Assembly: GCA_001599715.1 (NCBI GenBank)
Contig: BCHU01000002.1
Coordinates: forward strand, 248,001 to 312,000
Direction: 5' to 3'
From: Phaeotremella fagi
Lineage: Eukaryota; Basidiomycota; Tremellomycetes; Tremellales; Phaeotremellaceae
DNA: 64,000 nucleotides
Each line of letters begins with the position of its first letter. Position 1 is the first letter of the stretch. The notes beneath the pieces were generated by a model, which was not told where the DNA came from, did no database searches, and saw only the letters and a list, made by a program, of their open reading frames with translations. Position numbers and translations under genes: made by a program. This document shows, in pieces, positions 1-9,345 of the stretch.

Positions 1-288
1 AAGATACGCATCCAAATCATCACCCTCGACTACACTCAAAACTTTACATTTAACTATATCCAACATTTCTTCCCAAACTTTTCTGGGAACTTTACGTAGT
101 CCCTTGTAAGGTTTTGAACTGGGTTCTAAACGTAATCTACCTGATTCACTGGTTTCTGCGACTTCTCCGTCGGGTAGTGATTCTGCTGAAGGTGCAAACC
201 ATATTTCTAGTAGTTTTTCGGGACCTTCGAATGGTCCTGGTGAAGTGTCTGGGTCTGCTAAGAGGATTGGGGATGGTGGTGCAGACAT
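1..288 (-). CDS. SPE2: S-adenosylmethionine decarboxylase, 5' part (runs off the window)
   Basis: This is the N-terminal 96 codons of a pyruvoyl-dependent AdoMet decarboxylase, the enzyme that makes the aminopropyl donor for spermidine and spermine. Reading leftward from the ATG at 288, residues 19-30 read PFEGPEKLLEIW. This is the family's hallmark N-terminal block, whose two glutamates take part in catalysis and proenzyme processing. Residues 70-96 (roughly VWEEMLDIVKCKVL, then GDDLDAYL) match the next conserved block, which leads towards the serine cleavage site. That site lies outside the window, so processing cannot be checked. No intron is visible in this part. The gene is divergent from the oxidoreductase at 843, and its leader contains a short upstream ORF. 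Confidence 0.93.
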   Translation of the reverse strand, partial: MSAPPSPILLADPDTSPGPFEGPEKLLEIWFAPSAESLPDGEVAETSESGRLRLEPSSKPYKGLRKVPRKVWEEMLDIVKCKVLSVVEGDDLDAYL

Positions 289-842
289 GGTGGGTGGGGT
301 GTAGAGTAGGTTAAAGAAGCTTAAAGAGTAGTTGAAACATTTTTTTGGCGTTGTGAATGGTCACGTGATTGAATACCATCAGAAATCGTTACATATATAT
401 ATCGATTCATACACTTATTCGTTTGACAAATCCGTCTTTGCACGTATCCCATCTTCGAAGAGCTGTTTTTGACATCATGTACTGTGTTTAAATCAGTCCC
501 TCCTCAAGAAACCTTCATTGCAATGAACAAGAAAGTACACCTTCCGTCTGTTAGGTTCTGCCACTGATTCGCTGAGTAGCTTCATAAGTTAGCACAGTCC
601 TGCGGTTCGTGGTAATATAGAAATTCTCAGCTACTTATCCTATTGTGAGCAAAGGAAGCTGATCATGAGAGTGAGGGCGATAGTGAAAGATGCCTCTTCT
701 GATTTCGTTTTTATGTTCTGTCCAACGCATATATTGACAGAGGAGCAGCATGCAACGGAGATAACCGTGCAATCGTAAAAATAAAACAGATCTATATTTA
801 CTTTACAATCTAAGAACCCTGCATCTACTCCCTACCCACACA
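289..842. other. Divergent intergenic region SPE2 / oxidoreductase
   Basis: 554 bp shared upstream region. Besides the uORF and the TATA-like run near 391-403, I see no coding sequence or repeat. Confidence 0.5.
311..340 (-). promoter_or_regulatory. 9-codon uORF in the SPE2 leader
   Basis: Minus-strand ATG at 340, encoding MFQLLFKLL and then TAA at 311-313. It ends 22 nt before the SPE2 start and is in a different frame. An AT-rich TATA-like run (about 391-403) lies 50-65 nt further upstream, so the uORF could be in the transcript. AdoMet decarboxylase messages in mammals and plants carry polyamine-responsive uORFs. That this one acts the same way is inference. Confidence 0.4.
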
Positions 843-1890
843 ATGTCAGCTTATAAAACCATTGGATTCCTCTACCCAGGGGCTATGGGTGCCTCCTTGG
901 CCAAAACACTCCATCTTCGTCAACCCCATCTCCAACTCCTCACCTATGTCAAAGATCGTTCATCGAGTACTCAAAAGAGAGCTGCAGAAGCAGGTCTAGT
1001 CGATGTCGAATTTACAGAATTGGTCGAGAAATCTGATATCATCTTGTCGATACTTCCACCATCGGCTGCAGTCAATCTAGCCAAGACGTTCATCGATTCC
1101 TTACCCCAAACCAATCGTTCAAACAATCCACCAATCTTCATTGACGCCAACGCCATTTCACCTGGTACAGTGACAGAAATATCTGATCTATTCAAAGTCA
1201 GTAGCGTCCCCTTTATCGATGGCTGTATCATAGGTCTTCCTGCTCGTGACGGTTACGATCCCAAATTGTATCTATCTGCTGCTCACGAGTATGAAGATTT
1301 GCTGTCTAAAATTAAAGATTGTTTAGGTGGTGGTGGTGAAGGCAAAGGTCTAAAAGTTGTCGTGTTAGACAAAGCTGGTGAAGGCGCTGCTAGTGCTTTG
1401 AAAATGTGTTACGGTGGTATCAACAAAGGTTACATTGGTCTAGTCTCGTTGATGGTTTTAAGTAAGTGCAGTCGAGAGCTTCTGATTAACACCTAGCCGC
1501 CAACGCTCATTCACCAGCGACGGCTGAAGCGCTTCTCAAAGAATTCTCTTTGAGCGTACCAGATCAACTGAAGAAACATACCCGAAGTCTACCAGACATG
1601 ATACCCAAGGCTTATAGAGTAAGTCGCTTGTCGTTACGTTGTTGACAGTGTCGTAGTGGGTAGGGGAAATGGAAGAAATCGCTTCGTTCACCACGGCTTC
1701 GCTGTTATCTTCAGCAGAGTCTGAACACGCTTCGGATATATCAGACACTTTTAGAGGGTTGGCTAGAGTTTTCCAACGTGTCGCCGATGATGTTGAGGCT
1801 GCTTCTGTTAAAGATGATGGGGTTGCTGGGAAGGAAGTCGAGGCTTTGATGACTTGGGCGAAAAGGGGGGGAGAGGTGTTGGAGAAATGA
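843..1890 (+). CDS. 6-phosphogluconate dehydrogenase-like NAD(P) oxidoreductase (DUF1932 type)
   Basis: Predicted 324-residue protein from three exons (843-1461, 1497-1618, 1657-1890). The introns are 1462-1496 and 1619-1656, and both junctions keep frame. The N-terminus has a Rossmann nucleotide-binding motif of the beta-hydroxyacid dehydrogenase type (IGFLYPGAMGASLAKTL, residues 7-23), followed by SDIILSILPP, typical of 6PGDH-like enzymes. Near residue 180 GEGAASALKMCYGG corresponds to the start of the all-helical second domain, where the family's catalytic lysine lies. The C-terminal half resembles DUF1932, which occurs in fungal oxidoreductases of unknown substrate. The substrate cannot be named from sequence. 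It converges on the bZIP gene, whose stop is at 2008. Confidence 0.85.
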
Positions 1891-2007
1891 GTATTTCAGG
1901 CGGCATTGCCATGACAGATAACTCGGAGATGTGCTACATTGATAGATACAACACCACATGGATACGTTTAGACTACAATTGAAGTTACTTCAGAACACCC
2001 CATGTTG

Positions 2008-3396
2008 TTAACCCGGCTCAAGACCTTGAACCCAGTCACCAGATTTAAGACTGGTATTCTCCCTTTGCAGTTTGTCAACCAGGAGTGACATTTTCTCAAG
2101 TCGCAGTGCTTGCACTTCGGTCAAAGCTTTCAGACTTGCCATTTGTTTATTCACCTGGCGTTAATAGCAACTCCAAGCTTAGCACCTACCTCCGCATGAT
2201 GAACTTTTGTTCTGGCTCTGAAAGCTCTTTGCGCAATTCGGTTCTGCAGTTTACGACGTTCTCCACGAATCGGTTTACCGTTTGGACCAAGAATTGGAGA
2301 AACGACTGTATCGTCTTCCTCAAGCTCGAAAAGGTTATTGTCGGAGGTGGATTTTCTTCTTTTCCTGGTTGTACTCTTGCTAGATTCCCCAGCGGTTTCT
2401 GAAAACGTCCATCTTCTGTTGTACGGCTCAGAAAGTTGATCCACTTGCAACTCTTCCAGATCCGAGTGGGAGGATATGGATAACACTGGACTTGACGGGG
2501 TTGGCGAAACGGTCTCAGGGGAGAATGGTAATACCTTTGATGAAGACGGCATGGAATTGATCTCGACTTGTGTTGGATTTTCGGGATAACGATCGACGTG
2601 GATTTGGTGTAAGGTATCTGGCAGACCTTCTTGAATTGCATGAAGCGGGGATGTGGGATACGCCATCTGAAATGTCAAAGGTGTTTACAACAGTCACTCA
2701 CTATGTTTACATCGGGACCACTGTTCATGGATCCCCAGGGTTGATACTGAACGGGGCTGTACGTAGGAAGCGTTGATGTCGAGTGGTAAGGAGAAGTATT
2801 ATAGCCTAACTTGTTAACTATATTACACGTCATCACTCACTAAGTCCAACGTTCTTATCCTCAATGGCAGGGGTAACATCTGGACTCTGGACGTTGTACG
2901 ATCCGTAAGTCGGATCCCACAGATTCCCGCTAGCACCGTAGTTGTAATAGAAATCGTTTTGTGGAGTGGTAAACGAACTTGGCAAGCCGTTATCTTGACC
3001 CATGTTAAGATTCAAATTCAACGAATTTCTAGGAGAGTAGTTTGTTTGTTCCGGATGCCCGTTTACGCTGGAATAGTCGGTAAGAGGAGAGGTCACACGG
3101 TCAACTTCATCCTGTTTCCTTGGTGAAATCGAGACCGCGTGATTATTATAGGCTCCTCCAGACAGTCCTGTAAACGAAGAAGCGATTGGCGTGGGAGCAG
3201 CGTTGGACGAAGAACTCGATATCGATACGGAAGTAGAAGATGATTCTCCGAAAGAAGGAGAAGGTGCCTGTTGTCGTTCGTTCTTGATGGTCGTCAAATA
3301 ACTGTGAGAGGTTGATGCGAGATTCTGGAGGATATGTTGGTGATGCGAGGCTTGAGCTTTTCTGTAAGCATCAGGATTGAAAGAGTGATAAGACAT
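2008..3396 (-). CDS. bZIP transcription factor (fungal Yap/Pap1-type basic region)
   Basis: Predicted 424-residue protein from four exons: 2841-3396, 2711-2805, 2190-2666 and 2008-2154. The introns are 2806-2840, 2667-2710 and 2155-2189, and the exon sum is in frame. The N-terminal half is Ser/Asn/Pro-rich and low in complexity. Near residue 360 is a basic region RRKLQNRIAQRAFRARTK with the fungal N-x2-A-Q-x-A-F-R-x-R signature. After the last intron comes a heptad segment (LKALTEVQALRLEKMSLL, then VDKLQREN) that would form the zipper. The protein ends soon after it and has no visible Cys-rich redox domain, so it is not an obvious Yap1 ortholog. The Met at 3396 is the first in the long ORF, but an upstream exon cannot be excluded. 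Confidence 0.85.
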
Positions 3397-4122
3397 TGAA
3401 GTGGAACCGTGGCAAACACAAGGAAAGAATGAACACGACTTGTTGGATATATTCTCAACTGACAGTCGTGGAGCGGATAGGCTCCATTCAACTGAGGGGG
3501 GTGTTGGTGGTTCTGGTATTATCGACTAGTTGAAAGATCAGGGTGTTTTGGATTCCCATTCAACGTGGTGAACATCATATGTTACGCCAATTGCCAATTC
3601 CAAAGAAGAGGTACATACGATACTAGACACGATTAAACCCTGATGTAACAGCGATATGGAATGATCTGACGTCAGAAATGCGTGTACAATCATTACCCTT
3701 GGGTCTTGCCCTCTGCTTTCGTTGACTGCTTGCTTCCGCACTTTTCTGGTCAACAACTTGTTCACACCGGTGATGCTGATCATTCGCAGAATAAGGTTAC
3801 CCCAATTCCAACAATACAAAGGAGACAGGTGCAAACTGCAAGCACACTTATAGGAGTACGTGCCGCGTCATCTGAACATAAAATCTCTTCACTCATTTCA
3901 TGAATCCCACACTGAAAAACGTACTCTTTGCCACGGTCGCGGTTCCAGCAAATCCGCATGTGGCAAGCAGTGTGGCGAAAAAGTCCTTTCCCTTTCTGCC
4001 AGGGTTTTAAACACGTAAGTGCCAGGAACTATGCAATTGCGATCTACAAAAGGCTAAATAAAGTTGCAGGGAAGTTTCCATATATAAAAGATAGCTTCTG
4101 CATTCATTGGTTAGCAAAAAAC
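3397..4122. other. Intergenic, upstream of bZIP gene
   Basis: About 0.7 kb with only short overlapping ORFs on both strands and no recognisable protein. It presumably holds the bZIP promoter and leader. A short minus-strand ORF begins at 3491 and overlaps the bZIP start in another frame, so it could be a uORF. Confidence 0.4.
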
Positions 4123-4222
4123 TGGACGAGTGGCGAATCGAACGCCAGACCTCAGACAAGAAACAGTATCCAAACAATTGGAGATGCTAAGTCTGCGCCA
4201 TAACCAACTAGACTACACGCCC
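4123..4222 (-). tRNA. tRNA-Ala(AGC) with a ~26-nt intron
   Basis: Minus strand. The acceptor GGGCGTG pairs with CTCGTCC (one U-U mismatch), and the G3-U70 pair that identifies alanine tRNAs is present. The D arm is GTCTAGTTGGTTATGGC and the anticodon stem is CAGAC/GTCTG. The loop TTAGCA gives anticodon AGC, interrupted after position 37 by about 26 nt. The T arm is TGGCG-TTCGATT-CGCCA and the discriminator is A. A run of T follows directly (the A run at 4116-4121 on the plus strand) as a Pol III terminator. The mature 5' and 3' ends closely resemble yeast tRNA-Ala. Confidence 0.9.
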
Positions 4223-4560
4223 GTTTGGTTGTTGGTTTAATAAACAGGATTGTCTAGTGCTGAATAAAAGAAGAAAAACCAGCTAACTTGAGGTCAGGGA
4301 AAAAAAATGGAACGAATTTGTCATTTTCCACACTTTTTGACTCTCCTCCCCCTCCGGTGCTTTTAGCTACTATGCTGGGTTGTCGAGAGAGGTATATTTG
4401 CTTTATTTGCATGCCTGTACACTACAGGTTACATGACTCAACCTAGTGTGACGGAGGAACCGGTGATATCATGATTTACCTCGCTCAAACTTGAAGTCAT
4501 GAGGATGCCACAAACTGACATACGCTTCGATGGCTGAGAGATGTGCCTCAGCCTCTCCGG

Positions 4561-4587
4561 ACATAGGATGCGGAGCGCATCCTATGT
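4561..4587. repeat. Perfect 12-bp inverted repeat with 3-nt loop
   Basis: ACATAGGATGCG, then GAG, then its exact reverse complement CGCATCCTATGT. It lies in DNA without a convincing gene. It could be a strong hairpin, a protein-binding palindrome or a remnant of a mobile element. Confidence 0.8.
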
Positions 4588-5654
4588 TGTGCATGAACAT
4601 GTCATTGAGTGCATCCCCATGAGACCTAGCTGACTGCATATGCATGAAATCTAGCTCACTGGAACTGGCTGAGTGACTATTTTCCATGAAAATTCATCGG
4701 GAATGTGGCACGTTCCAAATCTGCAGAGGTTTGGTAGTTTCAGCCGCTGTGCGTTATTACACTTGTTGACGTGACAAGTAGCTGTTACCAGCCGATCCTA
4801 TCAATGACACAAAGGTACTCTTGTATATACTCGATGATGGCATACGTTTTCAAGATTTGCGTAGGGCATATCTATGATAAGTTCTACCTAAAATCAACAC
4901 TTTTAGTGTATCATCATGGTGGGACATGTTGGCGCGATGGTGATGATGATGATGAAGCAGCAGCTTTAGCTGTCAATGCAGTCTGTATATGACAGAATTT
5001 TAAACGACTGAAATCTTGTGGGAGCTCGATGTCGTGTTAAGCTAATAATCGAACCCTTCCCGTAATCAATGGAAAACATCAAGTTGACGTTTGACGGGAA
5101 TAGAGCGACTTATCCAATTCAACTTGATTGCATCGGTATTACACCAGCTTGAGACTCTTCACTTCATCTCATCGGATGAATACCATTGTTCTATTGTGAT
5201 GCCGACCTCCTGCAGCTGAAGGGATGTTTGAAGCCGCCCAGAAGGTTTGAAATGCAATCCCCCAAAGAGTAATCAACATTTCAATTGACAGATTGGTTAA
5301 GAGATTAGAATCAATTCGAAAGAACTAGGATGGTTGCACCATATACCAGTGTAAGTCCATAAGTATCAACTACACACCTTCCGCTAAGTTTCCACCCAGT
5401 TATAAATTCTGTATTGGAGTGATGCATGAAATGCATGATGTTACATAACAATGCTAACCAAAATAAAATGAAATGGTGTCGCGTTGATTGCTTCACGACG
5501 CCGTACTGTGATACTACTTTTGCTTTGCTGCAGCAAACTGTTTTTGAAAAACATTCAATTCATTAACGGGTATGTTTTTGAAGGAATGAAGAATGAATCG
5601 CTTACTTCACTTCAAACTAATAATAGAGGACCTTAGAAAGACGATCGAAGCTTG

Positions 5655-5839
5655 GTCAGTTCACCACAAGATGATAATATATCCCCATAGCCCCTAACCT
5701 TCTAACCCCCTAACCTGTCCACTGCAAGGCTCGACCTGGGTCAGTCACCAGCAGTGAAAATATATATCCCATACCCCCTAACCTCCTAAACCCCTAACCT
5801 CCTAACCCCCTAACCTGTCCACCGCAAGACTAGAGCTGA
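5655..5839. repeat. Two tandem ~85/100-bp units with telomere-like C-rich cores
   Basis: Unit 1 (5655-5739) and unit 2 (5740-5839) each start with GTCAGT(T)CACCA, continue through an AT-rich stretch to ATATATCCC, then several C3-5TAAC blocks, then CTAACCTGTCCACYGCAAG. A truncated third start (TCAGT) follows at 5841. Unit 2 has more C-rich blocks than unit 1. The cores resemble degenerate copies of a fungal telomere repeat (C-rich strand, CCCCCTAA-like). Confidence 0.7.
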
Positions 5840-5938
5840 ATCAGTAAGGTTGAGGCTAGACCTCTGTGAGTGTATTGGGATTTTCTTCTTGCTACCCGGC
5901 AGAGCTCAAAGTTTCTACTGAGAAACCACTGCACTTCG

Positions 5939-5960
5939 GGCTTGAGCTAAAGCTCAAGCC
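5939..5960. repeat. 9-bp inverted repeat (hairpin)
   Basis: GGCTTGAGC - TAAA - GCTCAAGCC, exact pairing with a 4-nt loop, about 100 bp beyond the telomere-like block. No poly-T tract or coding region is associated with it. Confidence 0.7.
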
Positions 5961-6719
5961 ACTCGTTCGTGGATTTCGCTCCCAGCTAAATTTAACCTTT
6001 CGCATGATAAATTGATCACATATTACCTATTGAAGATATCAGAATCTCGCTGCTGGGAACGTCTGGAAAGGTTTTAGTCAGCGCTATCACGACTGTCACC
6101 ATAATATGCCTTCACATTTTTTACTATGACGGGTAGATGCACTTATTCAGTGACTGCAGATGAGCAACGACTATTAAGTTTATATATCCAAGTCCAGCTG
6201 TCAATATATATTATATTGCGGTTTGCCAAGTTGCAACCAATTTGACATACTGTAAGACAGAACCCTGACCCTTCCTTACATTGGGAATCAACGGTACGAC
6301 CTGACTATTGAGCCTTTTCTAGGACATTATGTACCGACACCTGACACCTATGATAATTGGTCTCGTGAAACAACAACTACAATCCTGTGCTGTGAACTAT
6401 GTTGAATTTAGATTCCTCGTGATCTCATCTTTAACCTCAATTGGTTCTATGTCCTTTCCTCCCTCGTCTGACTCTGCATCGTCTAAGGACATCAATCCTG
6501 CTCCAATGCATTCCCCTAAAAAATTCACAATCAAAATCCTTACTCCATATCATGACCACTGCCTCGTGCTGATCGCTTGTTTCCCGCCATCTCCTTTGAA
6601 GTCCGTGCACCATCCTTTTGACTGATCTCCAATTTCGAATTAACTTTACTTTCTTCTTTTAATTTATTTCCACCATCTGACACGTTGATCGTATTGAGAA
6701 GTCAATAGTTATCTTAAAT

Positions 6720-8040
6720 ATGAGAACCAGAAGTAGCTATAAAAAAGAAGTTAAGCAGGAAGTTAAGCAGGAAGTTAAGCAGGAAGCTGAGGAGGAAGTC
6801 GGCGTCAAGCAAGAGGTTAGTATTTCCTTAAAAACCTGTCTGGTAATTTGACAATCATCCAGGAGTTAGAACATGAGGCTTTAGATGATTTCGAAGTCCG
6901 AAATGGACCGATTAGGATGAATCATGGTCAAGGTGTTATCGAAGATAGATCAGATGCCGCGATTAAGGAGGAGGTGATTAGATTCATCAGATGTTACATT
7001 GACATACTGACAGTTCGATCAGGGAACATCAGATACTAGCGATGATCCTCAAGCTCCAAATCGACCGGAAGAAATGAATCCTGATCAAGGTGATGTCGAC
7101 GCTCAACCCGAAATAGAAAATCCACGGGATTTGGAGATCCCCCAACCAGAAGATAACCAAGGTAACGAAGGACCTCCAGTCGCTGTCCCAAAAAAACGAA
7201 GATACCGAAAAAAGGGCAACGGATGGACGCACAGAAAGACATATCTGGATTATGGTTTGAGTGACCCAACAGCAAAAAAGAATTACAGATACGGTAGAAA
7301 ACTCTGTGGTTACCAATCCGTTGGTAATCGTAAAGGTAAAAGAAAAGTCTCTCCAGTAAGTATTGTCACGGTATTACCATCAACCCGAAAGCTCAGCTCA
7401 ACATCTCTTAGACACCAGAGTTTGAACCCGAGTCATCCCCTTATTTCTCTGATGATATGGGTCTATGGGATTTCGAAATCCGAGATGGACAGGTTGGGAT
7501 GAATCAAGGTCAAGCTGATGTAGAATATGTATCAGGTGATACGATGAAGGAGGAGGTAAAGCTTTTAACGAAATAATAGAATGAAATACAGTACTGACGC
7601 TTAGTTTAGGAAATACCGAGTGATGAGAATGAGTCTGTAACTCCAAACCGGCCGGAAGAAATGAATTCTGATCAAGGTGGTACGGAATTGGATGTCATCC
7701 AATTAGAGGACAACCAAGGTAACAAAGAGATTCCAGATCAAGTTTCATCCGTGGTACAGAAAGAACGAAAAAGAGTAAAAGGAAATGGGTGGACGCATAA
7801 GAAAAGATATCTGGATTACGGGATGGAGGAATCGCAAGCTATTAAAAACAAAAGGTTTGGCAGACAGCTTTGCGGGTATCGTGGCGAAAGTAAACGCAAG
7901 GGTAGAAGAGAAAGAAATTCCAAAGTAAATCAAATTATTACCATTGATCCAGCTCATTAAAGTCTTAGTCGCCCGAGTTTGAGCCCGAACTATCCCCTTG
8001 TTCAGTTGTCTCTGATAACGCAGACTATGTTCCGATGTAA
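6720..8040 (+). CDS. Unrecognised basic protein made of two tandem duplicated modules
   Basis: Predicted 356 residues from six exons: 6720-6815, 6863-6973, 7023-7355, 7412-7555, 7610-7924 and 7969-8040. Every exon is a multiple of three long and every intron is phase 0. The N-terminus has three copies of the tetrapeptide EVKQ, encoded by a 12-bp tandem repeat at 6747-6782. Exons 2+3 and exons 4+5 are paralogous. Each pair holds an acidic part (FEVRNG / FEIRDG, then ..KEE at the junction, then PNRPEEMN), then a Lys/Arg-rich block and a conserved core KGNGWTHRKTYLDYG / KGNGWTHKKRYLDYG ending in GRKLCGY / GRQLCGY. Exon 6 (SPEFEPE...) repeats the start of exon 4 (TPEFEPE...), so it is a truncated third copy. 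I do not recognise the family. The basic, Trp/Tyr/Cys-containing core could bind nucleic acid, but that is a guess. Confidence 0.72.
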
Positions 8041-9345
8041 ACGGTCGTTGTAAGTAATTTCTGGTTTCTAACGGTGATCGACTGGACTGATTTATTCGGA
8101 CAAATCGTTGGCAATTTTCTGTCACTCCCATATCTATTCCTCCAATATGAACAGAAAATCGGTAATAAATCTGATAGTCTTACCATCTCGTAACAAAGTA
8201 GTTATTATGTTCGTTATATTCGAGATTGTAATTATTCCCTAGGCGATACATTCACACCATTTCTGTCATCGTGCTCAAGCAACCCTTCACATCTGTAGTA
8301 ATTCATTCCATGCAACTGATGATTCGATTGAGCCAAGTTTAGTTGAGCAGCATGCTTGGAACTGATAGATTGTGATGCTGAGTCAAACTTTGGCCGAATG
8401 TTCATCGAAGGCAAAACAATACCGAACCTAACGTAATTTAAGCTTCAGGGTATGACACCCTCGAACAACAAGCTTATTGTTCTCACTTTTACAACTCTGT
8501 TATTCAAGGAAATTCCAACGGGAAAGTTTATTCTTTGCTACTTGACCCAAATCCAGCCATGCGCTCCTTGGCAGCTGGTACAGTCAGGTACAAAACAACG
8601 GAGGGGTGTGAAAAAATGAAAGAGAAAAACGGAGTGGTGAAATAACAACTTTAAACTTTAAGTACTTGTAACCCAAAACTGTCGATCTTGATCATGTTGT
8701 GATTAAAGAAAACGACTGGATGTTTTTCTTCCCTCCCCATCTCTTATAATTGATCAATAATACTTATATTTCAATCACTGAAGCAATCAAATCACCACCG
8801 CCTACTCTCCTTTCCCTTTCCTCCGTAAGCCTCATACATTGGCTATAAAAATCCTCCTCTCTTGTCCTTTTGGCGTTCGAAACTTGTTGTGTTTGTGTTT
8901 GGGTACTAAGGTGAACTACGCTGTCTTTTGTGAGTATACCCCCTCTAACATGAACACATGCTGATCTTTGTCCAGTACCTTACCTTCCCTTCCTCAACCT
9001 GCCTGCCTTACCAACGCACTGACTTTGACTGTTTCAAGTTGAATACCGTGCTTAAAGGGGTTGGGGGCTGCTGTATCAAAGATACACACCAACACTCACA
9101 ACATCCACCACGCATTCAATTCATTTTTCCTTTCTTCTTCTAATCATCTACATCCACATCTAATTGTCTATTCTTAATCTTAATCTTTATTCATCTTTCA
9201 ATCGACATCTCACCATTCACTCGAAATAGTTCTCAAATCGCACCTAAATCTCGACCACAAGTCATATCTTAAATCATCCCCAATTCAGACTATACTCTGA
9301 CCCACATTTAATCTCTCTCTCCTCTACCCACCCGCCAGTCTTACA
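8041..9345. other. Intergenic and long leader of the RGS gene
   Basis: About 1.3 kb without a supported ORF. The last 500 bp are strongly pyrimidine-rich, as in long basidiomycete 5' leaders. A well-formed intron signal at 8930-8975 (GTGAGT ... CTGAT ... TCCAG) suggests a spliced 5' UTR. Confidence 0.45.

Larger units (their letters stand above)
4223..6719. other. Gene-poor region
   Basis: About 2.5 kb with no supported protein gene. It holds the palindrome at 4561, the tandem telomere-like block at 5655-5839 and a second hairpin at 5939-5960. Short ORFs here have no recognisable content or consistent splice structure. The last few hundred bases before 6720 are probably promoter and leader of the next gene. 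Confidence 0.5.

Noticed and set aside
4469..4687. 72-codon minus-strand ORF containing the 4561 palindrome
   Set aside because: No recognisable content, no splice support, and the palindrome within it suggests non-coding DNA. Conservation would be needed to revive it.
5641..5960. Telomere end or subtelomere
   Set aside because: Unique genes continue on both sides, so this is interstitial and not a chromosome end.
6329..6625. 98-codon plus-strand ORF before the modular gene
   Set aside because: Composition is unlike a folded protein and it lies in the expected promoter/leader of the gene at 6720.
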